This document shows, one piece after another, positions 1 to 7,096 of a DNA stretch of 7,129 nt. Origin of the DNA: JAFGED01 sp964551295 (lineage in GTDB: Bacteria; Chloroflexota; Anaerolineae; B4-G1). The stretch covers positions 1-7,129 of the forward strand of contig CAZKDJ010000206.1 of NCBI GenBank assembly GCA_964551295.1, in the 5' to 3' direction. The notes below the pieces were generated by a model. It was not told where the DNA came from and made no database searches. It saw nothing but the letters and a program-made list of their open reading frames with translations. The translations under genes were made by a program, and so were the position numbers. The first letter of the stretch is position 1, and the number at the start of each line of letters is the position of its first letter.

Positions 1-171
1 GCCGGTCCCGACTCACCGGAGATCGCCGAGTGCCCCGCCTGTGGTGGCGAGGTGCGCAAGCGAAAGCGCAAAGTCGGGCGGGATGGGTACACCTACTTCT
101 ATTATATGGAGAAAACAGGCAGCGTCAAACAAGCATATGGCGTCATGCATTCGCCCAATAAGAGAGGATAG
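1..171 (+). CDS. 3' end of a gene for a protein with a CPACGG zinc-knuckle-like motif
   Basis: Frame 1 is open from the first base and ends at TAG (169-171), giving the last 56 residues of a protein whose start lies outside the window. Codons are G/C-rich at third positions, which supports real coding. The visible part has C-P-A-C-G-G at residues 11-16, then a very basic run (RKRKRK) and an aromatic cluster (GYTYFYYM). One Cys pair followed by a basic/aromatic beta-like tail suggests half of a zinc ribbon or a small nucleic-acid-binding tail, but the second Cys pair is not visible. The family is not recognised. It converges with the lipoprotein gene on the other strand, with 30 bases between the stops. 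It may belong to the flanking chromosome rather than to the recombinase-linked region; that is inference. Confidence 0.55.
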   Translation, partial: AGPDSPEIAECPACGGEVRKRKRKVGRDGYTYFYYMEKTGSVKQAYGVMHSPNKRG

Positions 172-174
172 GAA

Positions 175-189
175 GGTCACATTGTGGCC
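175..189. terminator. Weak hairpin between two convergent genes
   Basis: GGTCAC-ATT-GTGGCC can form a 6-bp stem with one G-U pair and a 3-base loop. It sits in the 30-base gap between the convergent stops at 171 and 202. There is no T-tract on either side, so it is at best a weak or bidirectional terminator candidate and could be chance. Confidence 0.2.
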
Positions 190-201
190 GTCTACCCAAC
201 C

Positions 202-1389
202 CTATCGCACAATCTGTGCGGCATAAATACGTTGTTCGTCGTTCAAGCTAACAACTCCCACCAGGCGATCACCCGACACAACCACCCCACTCATAGTAAC
301 CCTTTCCCAACTACCAGGAGGTATCAGGGAAACGTCAAATGGTATGTCGCGGCTCAGGTGATAACCCATATACAGACAGCAGCTGTTGCTGAACAATAGA
401 ACGTCTCCAGAGAGCGCCAGATCAAGGGGCGAGCAATCTACTGGCAAACTGGGCAGCACCCGTTCCTGGCGGGCATTCAAGTCGTAGATATGGATTCGCT
501 TTTCTGGGGACACCCAAGCCACCCGACCGGCGTCGATCGTATGGTAGGTATACTCGTAGTGCTCGCCCAGGTATCCCACCGGTCCCAACTCAAATTCTTC
601 TCCTGTCTCAATCCGGTGCACATACAGTCGTCGCGAAGTGACCATCTGTTGGGCGTCTTTTTCGACTTCCAGATACGCGATCCAGTCGCCGTCCGTCCGC
701 GCAAACTTCTGATAACCTGGACGGTCGGCAACTGTGAAGGCGCGGCCTGTCTCCAGATCATATCCTTGGATATCCAGGGCTGTCTCACGCCCCCGGTTAA
801 CATCCCATACCAAGATACCGTTAGCCACGTCAGGCCTGCTTGGGCAAAGGGCACCTGTATCGACTTGAAAGCTACGGTCGCTTTGCAAATCATACACGTG
901 CAACTCACCCGTGTAATGGCCTTCGCTGTCATAGCAATTCTCCCATACCACGTATCGTCCGTCGGTGCGGGATTGCCCGCCACTTTTTTCGGCTAACAGG
1001 CGCGTTTGCCCGGTCGCCAGGTCGACAGCCACCAGTCCAAACTGGGCATCCTTCATGTACGCTGGTATCTCAGCCGATGTCTTTGGCCTCTCCGTGAAGG
1101 CGGCGGTGGCTATCAGAAGATCGTCAGCCATGCCTACGGGAGTAAGTGATACGATAGGCGTACCATCTTGCGTATCAAGCGTGATTTCCTGCGGTTCGCC
1201 GAGCCCAACTCCTTGGTGGGGCATAGAAGTTGCCCCTGGACACCGCCTCCAACCCAGATCGACTGCCAATGCGACTTTCTCGGTGGGAGCGACAGCCAAA
1301 CTATGCGGCGAGCTGCAACAAGCCGCCAGCAACACACCTAGAAGCATGCTTAACCCTGAAAGTACCCAAAGAAAACTCTTGTTCTTCAT
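202..1389 (-). CDS. Putative lipoprotein with TolB/WD40-like beta-propeller repeats
   Basis: A 395-residue exported protein. The start is the ATG at 1389, which has GGAGGT (1396-1401) 6 bases upstream. The frame is open further upstream, but that part overlaps the preceding gene and lacks signal-peptide character. Residues 1-23 form a signal peptide (MKNK, then a hydrophobic core) ending in the lipobox L21-A-A-C24, so lipid attachment at Cys24 is expected. From about residue 115 the protein is built of short beta-strand repeats of the type VYDLxTGxxxxV and DGxxVxW: around 119-134, 141-151, 163-176, 188-200, 207-241, 254-268, 285-294, 298-313, 326-335 and 371-380. This is the pattern of TolB-like or WD40-like propellers. 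No enzymatic motif is visible. Extra cysteines (50, 152, 182, 319, 337, 338) could form disulfides outside the cell. It follows the glycosidase-like gene by 16 bases and is probably cotranscribed with it, so a surface binding or scaffold role is plausible. The ligand is unknown. Confidence 0.85.
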   Translation of the reverse strand: MKNKSFLWVLSGLSMLLGVLLAACCSSPHSLAVAPTEKVALAVDLGWRRCPGATSMPHQGVGLGEPQEITLDTQDGTPIVSLTPVGMADDLLIATAAFTERPKTSAEIPAYMKDAQFGLVAVDLATGQTRLLAEKSGGQSRTDGRYVVWENCYDSEGHYTGELHVYDLQSDRSFQVDTGALCPSRPDVANGILVWDVNRGRETALDIQGYDLETGRAFTVADRPGYQKFARTDGDWIAYLEVEKDAQQMVTSRRLYVHRIETGEEFELGPVGYLGEHYEYTYHTIDAGRVAWVSPEKRIHIYDLNARQERVLPSLPVDCSPLDLALSGDVLLFSNSCCLYMGYHLSRDIPFDVSLIPPGSWERVTMSGVVVSGDRLVGVVSLNDEQRIYAAQIVR

Positions 1390-1395
1390 ATCGCT

Positions 1396-1401
1396 ACCTC
1401 C
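1396..1401 (-). promoter_or_regulatory. Ribosome binding site of the lipoprotein gene
   Basis: The minus strand reads GGAGGT, 6 bases before the ATG at 1389. It lies just after the TAG (1408-1406) of the upstream gene. It decides the start in favour of ATG 1389 over the longer open frame that begins at 1482 inside the upstream gene. Confidence 0.85.
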
Positions 1402-1405
1402 ACTT

Positions 1406-4075
1406 CTACGGCCATTCCTCGTCCGCTGGCCACCAGGCGTTGAACCAGGGGCGCGCTGAACCGCCGTCGTTGTAAGCCTCATGCCAATCGTGCTCCAGAT
1501 TTCCCATTGTATCGGTCAACAGCCAAAAGACGATTGCATCGGCACGGCCTTCAGCCTGGGCAAACTGCCGCAACGAGGCAGCAGCCAGATAGCCTCCATC
1601 AGTGTCCTTGTCTGCCAAGGGGCTGCCACCTCCCATAATCCACGGTGAGGCCAAGTCGGCTTCGGTGATTATCCGAGGTTTTTCGGTAAAGTCCAGTTCA
1701 CCCTGCAGCCAAGTTGGAAAGTGTTGCGAGACGTGATGTCCCCCACTCGGACATGGCGGCCAGGATTCCTTGCCGTACCAGTAGTAGTTGTTCCAGGTAT
1801 AGCCGTCATTCTTGGGAGCATAGGTGTCCCACATATAGTTGTAGCCCGGTTGCCCTTCCACACCCATCGGTGTACAACTGTTCATGTTGAGTTCCTCTGC
1901 ATAGACTTGTTGTGCCATCGGAGGTGTGAAAACTTTCACGCCCGGATAATGAGCGTGCGTGTAGTCGTACACCGCTACAAAGTAATCGTTCATGTCTCGC
2001 CAGGCTTCTGCATCATAGCGCTTGGGGGTTGAATCGTCGTTGTACCACCATACGTTCGGCTCGTTGGCTGGCAGAAAGCCAAATTCCGCCCACCCATTGG
2101 ATGCGTTTAGTGCGTGGATAGCGTTCATCTCGTCGGCAACGTCATTGATAGCCCGAAAATAATGATAGCCAAAGGGACGCTCAGGGTCGGGCCAATGATC
2201 ACCCCAGCAGTAGTTGCCGCCAGCCGGTGTCGTATCGCTGCGTAGTTGGTGATTTGGGTAAGGGGGTTCATCCCAGTCCTCAAAATTGCCTGGAGAAGGA
2301 TGGATGCGAACGACCACCCACACACCCGCCTGGCTGGCTCGCCTTACATAGTCATACAACTGCGGGTTTCGTACCGTAGCACCCGTCACTCCACATGGTG
2401 CAGTGGGGCTGCGCTCAATGTTGTAGAGTTGGTCGCTCATCACGACCACAGCCGCTGGCCAGGTACCCCCGGTAGCGGGATCCAGCATGGCGAGAAAGTC
2501 CGCCGGTGCGCCGGGAGGGCGCCAGTCATCCATGCGATTACCCAAGTGCATCCCCGTCCACTCCTTTTTTGGTGGCCAATCTCGCAACACCAACGGCAGG
2601 TAAACTTTATTTGGCACAAACGCCACAGCATCGAAGGCAACGTAACGAGTGTCATTCTGTTCCCCCGTCACGTCACTCAGTAACACATAGCCCGTCGTGG
2701 AGGATGTGAAGTCAAAGACGCCAAGCTTGGCCCAATCTCCCAGGTATATCGACTGATTTATCCCCACGGTGTCTACCTGACCGCTGTGGTATACCGTGTA
2801 CAACGCCTGTTCGGTATCCGCATAGTTGGAGGGCATAAAAACATACACCCGGTAGTTGCCATCGAGCGGCGTGGGAGGTGTCCAGATAGCCCAATTGTGT
2901 TGGACGGACTCGGAATTGCGAGTCCAGTGTGTCTGACCCGCGTAGTAGACACCCTCGGCAGGCGGGGCAATGTGCCAGTACTCAGGCGGCCCATAGGTAG
3001 CAAAACCTGCATCGGCGTCGTTCACGACGATGGCTCCTGGCGGTGGATCAATGTCGGCGGAAATAAAGGCCACCGCATCAAAAGCGACATAATTCCCATC
3101 CTCTCCAGTAACGTCGCTGAGAGATACGTAACTGTCTGTGCCTGCGGTGAAGTCAAAGAGACCAAGAATGGTCCAGTCGCCCCAGTAAAACGATTGGTTG
3201 ACCTCTTTGGTGTCGACACTGCCATTGTGATGGATGCGATATTGCGCGTGCTGGGTGTCTGCATAGTTGGATGGGATAAAAGCAACCACCAGATAATCAC
3301 CATCGAGTGACCGAGGAGGCGTCCAAGTTGCCCAATTATCCTGGACGGACACAGATCTGTATGTCCAATGGGTCTGACCGGCGTAATAGGTGCCGGCGGC
3401 AGGCGGGGCAACGTGCCAGTATGCGAGTGTGCCATGGGTAGCAAATCCAGGGCTCATATCGTCCACGACGATAGCACGCTGGGGCAACAGGTATCCCGGC
3501 GACAGCAGGCCAACGGCATACGCCGTGAAATGGGTGCCCATTGTGGTAGCTGTATGTGTAGCGGTGTTGACCTGTGTCGGCAGTGGCAACCATTTGCCGT
3601 GAGGGTCCCACCAGGCGATGACTATGTCTCCTCTGCCATGCGTAGCGGTGTAATGCACGGTGATGGTAAACGGTTGTGTAGCACTCTCACATTTCTCGGC
3701 CTCCAGCCTGAATGCTGGCCCGGCGGGTTTCAGCCGCCGGGGGAATGCCGCCCCAGTACCCGGGATCAACGTTATCATCTGGGGTTCGCTCAATGCACCT
3801 GATGGGAAAGCTATATGTACTAGGGAATCATTCAGCTCACCTTCCACATTGGGAAGAATCAGGGCAGACACGCCGGATTCGCCCGTAGCACTGAAGGGGA
3901 CCGTCATGGTCAAGGTCGCAGCATCGGGAGAAACCGGCGATGGCGGGCCCGCATTGGCAGGCAGACGGGGCAATAGCAGGAGTGTGACAAGCAAGAGCAG
4001 CGCCGCGAATGCGCCAGCGGCAAGATATTTGCCGGTTGTGCCTTGTGAAAGAGGCTTGAACAGGGTTCTTGCCAT
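1406..4075 (-). CDS. Secreted modular protein: beta-sandwich, two golvesin/Xly CBD-like modules, C-terminal glycoside hydrolase-like domain
   Basis: An 889-residue exported protein. ATG 4075 is chosen because GGAGGT stands 7 bases upstream; an in-frame GTG at 4111 has no such site. Residues 1-42 look like a Sec signal peptide: basic start, hydrophobic core about 19-36, possible cleavage after A-N-A at 42. Residues about 55-190 are beta-rich and end in THFTAYAVG, resembling the ZU5-like/Ig-like sandwiches of bacterial exported proteins. Residues 201-338 and 348-488 are tandem golvesin/Xly CBD-like modules, about 65% identical by hand count, sharing YYAGQTHWT, PSNYADT and YVAFDAVAF. A YLPLVLR linker (492-498) leads to a barrel-like domain (about 505-889). 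There, LPANEPN places E672 after an Asn, as in the acid/base site of clan GH-A glycosidases. ITEADL places E805 as the candidate nucleophile, and FW (850-851) fits strand 8. It probably acts on a polysaccharide outside the cell. The GH family and substrate are not recognised. Confidence 0.85.
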   Translation of the reverse strand: MARTLFKPLSQGTTGKYLAAGAFAALLLLVTLLLLPRLPANAGPPSPVSPDAATLTMTVPFSATGESGVSALILPNVEGELNDSLVHIAFPSGALSEPQMITLIPGTGAAFPRRLKPAGPAFRLEAEKCESATQPFTITVHYTATHGRGDIVIAWWDPHGKWLPLPTQVNTATHTATTMGTHFTAYAVGLLSPGYLLPQRAIVVDDMSPGFATHGTLAYWHVAPPAAGTYYAGQTHWTYRSVSVQDNWATWTPPRSLDGDYLVVAFIPSNYADTQHAQYRIHHNGSVDTKEVNQSFYWGDWTILGLFDFTAGTDSYVSLSDVTGEDGNYVAFDAVAFISADIDPPPGAIVVNDADAGFATYGPPEYWHIAPPAEGVYYAGQTHWTRNSESVQHNWAIWTPPTPLDGNYRVYVFMPSNYADTEQALYTVYHSGQVDTVGINQSIYLGDWAKLGVFDFTSSTTGYVLLSDVTGEQNDTRYVAFDAVAFVPNKVYLPLVLRDWPPKKEWTGMHLGNRMDDWRPPGAPADFLAMLDPATGGTWPAAVVVMSDQLYNIERSPTAPCGVTGATVRNPQLYDYVRRASQAGVWVVVRIHPSPGNFEDWDEPPYPNHQLRSDTTPAGGNYCWGDHWPDPERPFGYHYFRAINDVADEMNAIHALNASNGWAEFGFLPANEPNVWWYNDDSTPKRYDAEAWRDMNDYFVAVYDYTHAHYPGVKVFTPPMAQQVYAEELNMNSCTPMGVEGQPGYNYMWDTYAPKNDGYTWNNYYWYGKESWPPCPSGGHHVSQHFPTWLQGELDFTEKPRIITEADLASPWIMGGGSPLADKDTDGGYLAAASLRQFAQAEGRADAIVFWLLTDTMGNLEHDWHEAYNDGGSARPWFNAWWPADEEWP
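2612..3034 (-). repeat. Golvesin/Xly CBD-like module, copy 2 (within the glycosidase-like gene)
   Basis: Encodes residues 348-488 of the 889-residue protein. It is in tandem with the copy at 3062-3475 and shares about 65% of residues with it by hand alignment, including YYAGQTHWT, WTPP, PSNYADT, LSDVTGE and YVAFDAVAF. This points to internal duplication followed by divergence. A carbohydrate- or cell-wall-binding role is inferred from the family name. Confidence 0.8.
3062..3475 (-). repeat. Golvesin/Xly CBD-like module, copy 1 (within the glycosidase-like gene)
   Basis: Encodes residues 201-338. It starts at AIVVDD and ends at YVAFDAVAF; copy 2 starts at AIVVND after a short PPP-containing linker. 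Several stretches also match well at the DNA level, for example the segment encoding the APPA...YYAGQTHW core. Confidence 0.8.
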
Positions 4076-4082
4076 GGCATGC

Positions 4083-4088
4083 ACCTCC
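4083..4088 (-). promoter_or_regulatory. Ribosome binding site of the glycosidase-like gene
   Basis: The minus strand reads GAGGAGGT, with its GGAGGT core here, 7 bases before ATG 4075. It fixes the start at 4075 and rules out the GTG at 4111, which would abut the preceding stop and gives no signal peptide at its N-terminus. Confidence 0.85.
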
Positions 4089-4102
4089 TCAACCGCACAC
4101 AC

Positions 4103-4130
4103 AGTATACACTCAATCAAGCTTCTGACAA
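4103..4130 (-). promoter_or_regulatory. Sigma70-like promoter for the glycosidase-lipoprotein unit
   Basis: On the minus strand, TTGTCA (4130-4125) and TATACT (4108-4103) are 16 bases apart. Each box differs from consensus by one base. The -35 box lies inside the last codons of the upstream recombinase gene (stop 4114-4112). Transcription would begin near 4096, just before the ribosome binding site, giving a short leader. Found by eye; read-through from the recombinase genes is also possible. Confidence 0.5.
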
Positions 4131-6052
4131 GGTCGCTGCGCGCGCTGGGCAGTCATGTCCGGAAAGCTGCGTCCCATCCAGTATGAAGGCCAGGATTCTT
4201 GCAAGAGAGTAGAATCAATGGCTTCTGAAGTCGGTAAAGCTTCGTGCTCCGAACTCAAAAGCCGGATGTGCGAGTCGACGACGTTGGCTTTGACCTCCAT
4301 ACCGAGTCGGAGAAACCGATCGTGCATCTCTTGCAATCGCGGCAGATCACCCGGCAGGGCACAGAAGCGGTCGCAGAGCAGACACTTGACGTCGCTTTCG
4401 CAGTGGAGTTTGTGGTGGCGACGACAGTAGCCGTGGGGCAGACGGATCCAGTTCAGGGCGTCGCCCTCAGTGAAAAGGGTATAGTCCTCAGGAGTGAAAA
4501 AACTAGGAACCCAGCTCAGAGACCCGGCTTCCATCCGTTCAATGGCTTGGTTGAAGGATTGCTCAACGGTGCGATCTAGGATCCGACCATAGTGGAGAGT
4601 CATCCCCAGAGTTTTATGCCCCATAAGCTTCTGAAGAGCTGATTCACGGATGCCATAGTTGAGTAGCGCGACAGCAAAGGTGTGCCTGAAACGATGGGGA
4701 GTTAGCCCCTCAATGTTCAGTTTCTGTCCTACTTCACGAACGACAGACCGAAAGAAGTTGCTGGTAAAGGGCCGACCATACCAAGTGAAGAGATGATCAT
4801 TGACAGAATTCCATTTGTGCTCCTGCCATGTCTGGAGGACTGAGAGACATTGAGAAGTAAGAGGAATGATCCGGTCTTTCATACCTTTTCCTTCCCGGAT
4901 GTGAAGCTTCCACTTGCCTTGGATCTGCACAATGTCGTTGACTTGCAGGGCGAGCAATTCTCCGACGCGAATGCCAGTGTGGAGCAGCGTGATTATGATC
5001 GTCTGTTCTCTGAGAGTGTCGCCATTGCTGCAATACAGGAGCACTTTACGCAGTTCACAGTCTGAGAGATAGCGTGGCGAAGGGTAAGGATGCCAAGGGA
5101 TGTCACCTTTAGCAAAAGGATTTCGGTCTGGAGAAGTATCCAGGCGCTCGTTGATCGTGAAGTCGAAGAACCGTCTTACGTGCATATGAAGATCACGGCA
5201 ATACCTGGGTGAAAAGCCACCAGCTTCAGCTTTGGCCTTCAGGTACCGGCAGTATTCCAAAACAATGGACCGGGTAACATCGTCCAGCCGGGAGCAATGC
5301 GGGTAGTGCTCTTGAAACCATAGAAAGAAATGCATCAGACCCGCTCGGCGAGAGATGACTGAGCTGGGCTTGTACTTGACGCCATACCATTGTATATGAG
5401 TGATGACGGCTTGCCGGATAGACCCGTGGCGCAGCTGGATAAAGTGTCGGTCGTGAGGAAGCGAGGCCTTTGCCTTAGGAGAGATGATACCCATTTGAAC
5501 CAGACAACGGTTCAGCCTAAACAGGTTGGAATTGGGCTCATTATGTACAGACCGATACCACCCTTGGTATTCATCCCAGAAGGAATCAAAATCCGCTCGG
5601 TCTAGCTGGGCAAGAGGCTTCCCGACGATCGCCAGAAGCCATACGAGCAGACACAGCATTTGCCCCGTTGTGAATGAAGAATAGCCAAGCTGCTCTTGAA
5701 CCTCTTCGAGCCTCTGGCGATAGGGCACAAGGGCTTGTTCATAGTATTGAGAAAGCAAGATGGGAAAGTCGGTAAGAAGACGGAACGTAGGGCGATGGTA
5801 GCCCCGGAAAATGAGAAAAGTCAGAAAGAGTTTTCTAGGATATATAGTCGAGATGGCGCGGTCCTTGCACAGATCGATGATGTCGTCATCGGTCCACTCG
5901 GCGATCGGCTTACCGATGCCGCTCAACATAAACCCAGGTGCTTCCAAGTAGATTCGACAACTACTCGATGATGGGCGGGCATCATGCAGAAACTGAAAGT
6001 ATTCAGCAACTATGTCTTTGTCGGTCTTGAACGTACCATGTCCAAGGATCAT
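4112..6052 (-). CDS. Large tyrosine recombinase, Tn554 TnpB-like transposase
   Basis: A 646-residue DNA-breaking and rejoining enzyme of the phage-integrase superfamily. The catalytic domain spans about 325-500, with R362 (HTGIRVGEL), K389 (GKGMKDR), H453 and R456 (TPHRFRHTFA), H479 (LMGHK) and nucleophile Y488 (TLHYGR). All are intact, so it should be active. A SAM-like core-binding region lies around 205-305. The first 200 residues are an extra N-terminal extension, making it about twice the length of XerC/D. After the tyrosine, residues 541-564 hold a Cys/His cluster (C543, H546, H547, C551, C557, C560, C564) of the form GYC...C...CxxCxxFC followed by LPxL. This recalls the presumed zinc-binding tail of Tn554-type TnpB (630 residues). 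ATG 6052 overlaps the stop of the upstream recombinase in an ATGA junction. A generic long integrase is the alternative call. Confidence 0.92.
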   Translation of the reverse strand: MILGHGTFKTDKDIVAEYFQFLHDARPSSSSCRIYLEAPGFMLSGIGKPIAEWTDDDIIDLCKDRAISTIYPRKLFLTFLIFRGYHRPTFRLLTDFPILLSQYYEQALVPYRQRLEEVQEQLGYSSFTTGQMLCLLVWLLAIVGKPLAQLDRADFDSFWDEYQGWYRSVHNEPNSNLFRLNRCLVQMGIISPKAKASLPHDRHFIQLRHGSIRQAVITHIQWYGVKYKPSSVISRRAGLMHFFLWFQEHYPHCSRLDDVTRSIVLEYCRYLKAKAEAGGFSPRYCRDLHMHVRRFFDFTINERLDTSPDRNPFAKGDIPWHPYPSPRYLSDCELRKVLLYCSNGDTLREQTIIITLLHTGIRVGELLALQVNDIVQIQGKWKLHIREGKGMKDRIIPLTSQCLSVLQTWQEHKWNSVNDHLFTWYGRPFTSNFFRSVVREVGQKLNIEGLTPHRFRHTFAVALLNYGIRESALQKLMGHKTLGMTLHYGRILDRTVEQSFNQAIERMEAGSLSWVPSFFTPEDYTLFTEGDALNWIRLPHGYCRRHHKLHCESDVKCLLCDRFCALPGDLPRLQEMHDRFLRLGMEVKANVVDSHIRLLSSEHEALPTSEAIDSTLLQESWPSYWMGRSFPDMTAQRAQRPCQKLD

Positions 6053-7083
6053 GATTCACCTCCTCCTGAGAACAAGGGTTCAGAGCAAGCTGCCAAGTCA
6101 AGAGCCGCCTGTGCTTGCTCAAACTCAGCCTCCACAAACTCATTGCACAGGTGGAGATACGGTGTGAGAGAATTGGGGCTGCGGTGCCCCACCAAGTCAC
6201 GAATGGCAGGTTCTGGCATTCCCCCTTGCACAAGTTGAGTGATCCCCGTGTGTCGGAAGAGGTGAGCATGCAGGTGAGGGAGATGGCACTTCTCGGCATA
6301 GTATTTGATCATTTTCTGGACAGCGTTCACTGAAAGAGGATTGCCACAAGCCTTGCCTTTGAAAGCGACAAAAATATGATCCACATCTGGGAAGAGATCC
6401 TTGCGCTCCTTATCCAAATATCGGTTTAGTGTGGTGAGGGTGAAAGAATTCATAAACACAACTCTAGCACTGTTCCCTTTCGCTGTTGAAATTCGAATGC
6501 TGCGTCGGCTGCATTCGATATCCTGAAACCGGATGGCCACCACTTCGCTGATACGAAGACAGCTAATCCACATTAGTAATACTATTGTGCGATCCCGCCA
6601 TGTAGGCAGCACCGAGGAAAAGGTGCGGAGATCGTGATCTGACAAAACATCAGGTATATGCTGGGCCTGTTTTCGGTACAGAGTTTGACTTCGCGGATAC
6701 TGTCCCCGCTGGTGTTGCAGAGGGCGGACGGGGTTCTGTCGAAAGCGAGTAGGGTCAAGTATAAGGAGCTCGCTGAATAGAGATGAGACGGCCGCAAGGC
6801 GTCTGTTGATAGTGGCATCAGAACAGCCATTTTGATGTTGTTGCTTCATGAAGACAACACAGTCTGCTCGGGTGATAGCTTCTGGGGGTTTCGGAATCAC
6901 CCAAAAGAACGTCTTCAAATCGTAGGCATAGTTCACCCAGGTATTGTACGCTCGGCTCATCCTGACGAGATCAAGAAAGTGATCGACCACGGGGGAAGTG
7001 GTGCAGATATCAACTACCCGCCCTCCCTCACGTGTGATTGTGAAACGGACGACTGGCTCAACAGAAGATATTTCAGACACCAT
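6049..7083 (-). CDS. Tyrosine recombinase, Tn554 TnpA-like
   Basis: A 344-residue phage-integrase family enzyme. The N-terminal SAM-like DNA-binding region (about 30-110) has the usual TW-x-NYAYDLKTF helix pattern. The catalytic domain (about 145-325) carries R177 (CLRISEV), K202 (AKGN), H274 and R277 (HAHLFRHTG), H300 (LVGH) and Y309 (LTPYLH), the full catalytic set with normal H-to-Y spacing of 9. ATG 7083 has AAGGAGG (7090-7096) 6 bases upstream. The stop overlaps the next gene by 4 bases, so the two recombinases are probably made together and may act as a hetero-complex, as TnpA and TnpB do in Tn554 (TnpA there is 361 residues). A XerC/D-like role is less likely because of the partner gene. 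The first two members of a recombinase trio are another possibility. Confidence 0.93.
   Translation of the reverse strand: MVSEISSVEPVVRFTITREGGRVVDICTTSPVVDHFLDLVRMSRAYNTWVNYAYDLKTFFWVIPKPPEAITRADCVVFMKQQHQNGCSDATINRRLAAVSSLFSELLILDPTRFRQNPVRPLQHQRGQYPRSQTLYRKQAQHIPDVLSDHDLRTFSSVLPTWRDRTIVLLMWISCLRISEVVAIRFQDIECSRRSIRISTAKGNSARVVFMNSFTLTTLNRYLDKERKDLFPDVDHIFVAFKGKACGNPLSVNAVQKMIKYYAEKCHLPHLHAHLFRHTGITQLVQGGMPEPAIRDLVGHRSPNSLTPYLHLCNEFVEAEFEQAQAALDLAACSEPLFSGGGES
6058..6067 (-). promoter_or_regulatory. Ribosome binding site of the large recombinase, inside the upstream gene
   Basis: The minus strand reads AGGAGGAGGT, ending 5 bases before ATG 6052. It lies within the last codons (GGGES) of the upstream recombinase. 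The strong site plus the ATGA overlap points to translational coupling and similar yields of the two recombinases. Confidence 0.85.
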
Positions 7084-7089
7084 CTTCGG

Positions 7090-7096
7090 CCTCCTT
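7090..7096 (-). promoter_or_regulatory. Ribosome binding site of the first recombinase
   Basis: The minus strand reads AAGGAGG, 6 bases before ATG 7083. No clear promoter is visible in the 33 bases between this site and the window edge, so transcription probably starts outside the window. Confidence 0.8.

Noticed and set aside
490..996. Open plus-strand frame of 168 codons, and similar ones at 965-1459 and 2786-3310
   Set aside because: They lie opposite genes with clear signal peptides, domains and ribosome binding sites, have no good ribosome binding site that I can see, and their translations look like out-of-frame shadows.
1390..1482. N-terminal extension of the lipoprotein frame to an ATG at 1482
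   Set aside because: It overlaps the end of the upstream gene and would put 31 polar residues before an ideal lipoprotein signal peptide. ATG 1389 has a strong ribosome binding site.
4076..4111. GTG start at 4111 for the glycosidase-like gene
   Set aside because: No ribosome binding site in front, and the 12 extra codons cover the probable transcription start and the ribosome binding site of ATG 4075.
4130..4160. GC-rich alternating stretch (GCGCGC) near the end of the large recombinase gene as a terminator or element end
   Set aside because: No proper stem-loop with T-tract can be drawn, and it is within coding sequence.
1755..4200. Short similar stretch (GGCCAGGATTC) near 1758 and near 4187, both encoding ESWP in their genes
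   Set aside because: About 11 bases, inside coding sequence of two unrelated proteins; most likely chance rather than an attachment site or repeat.
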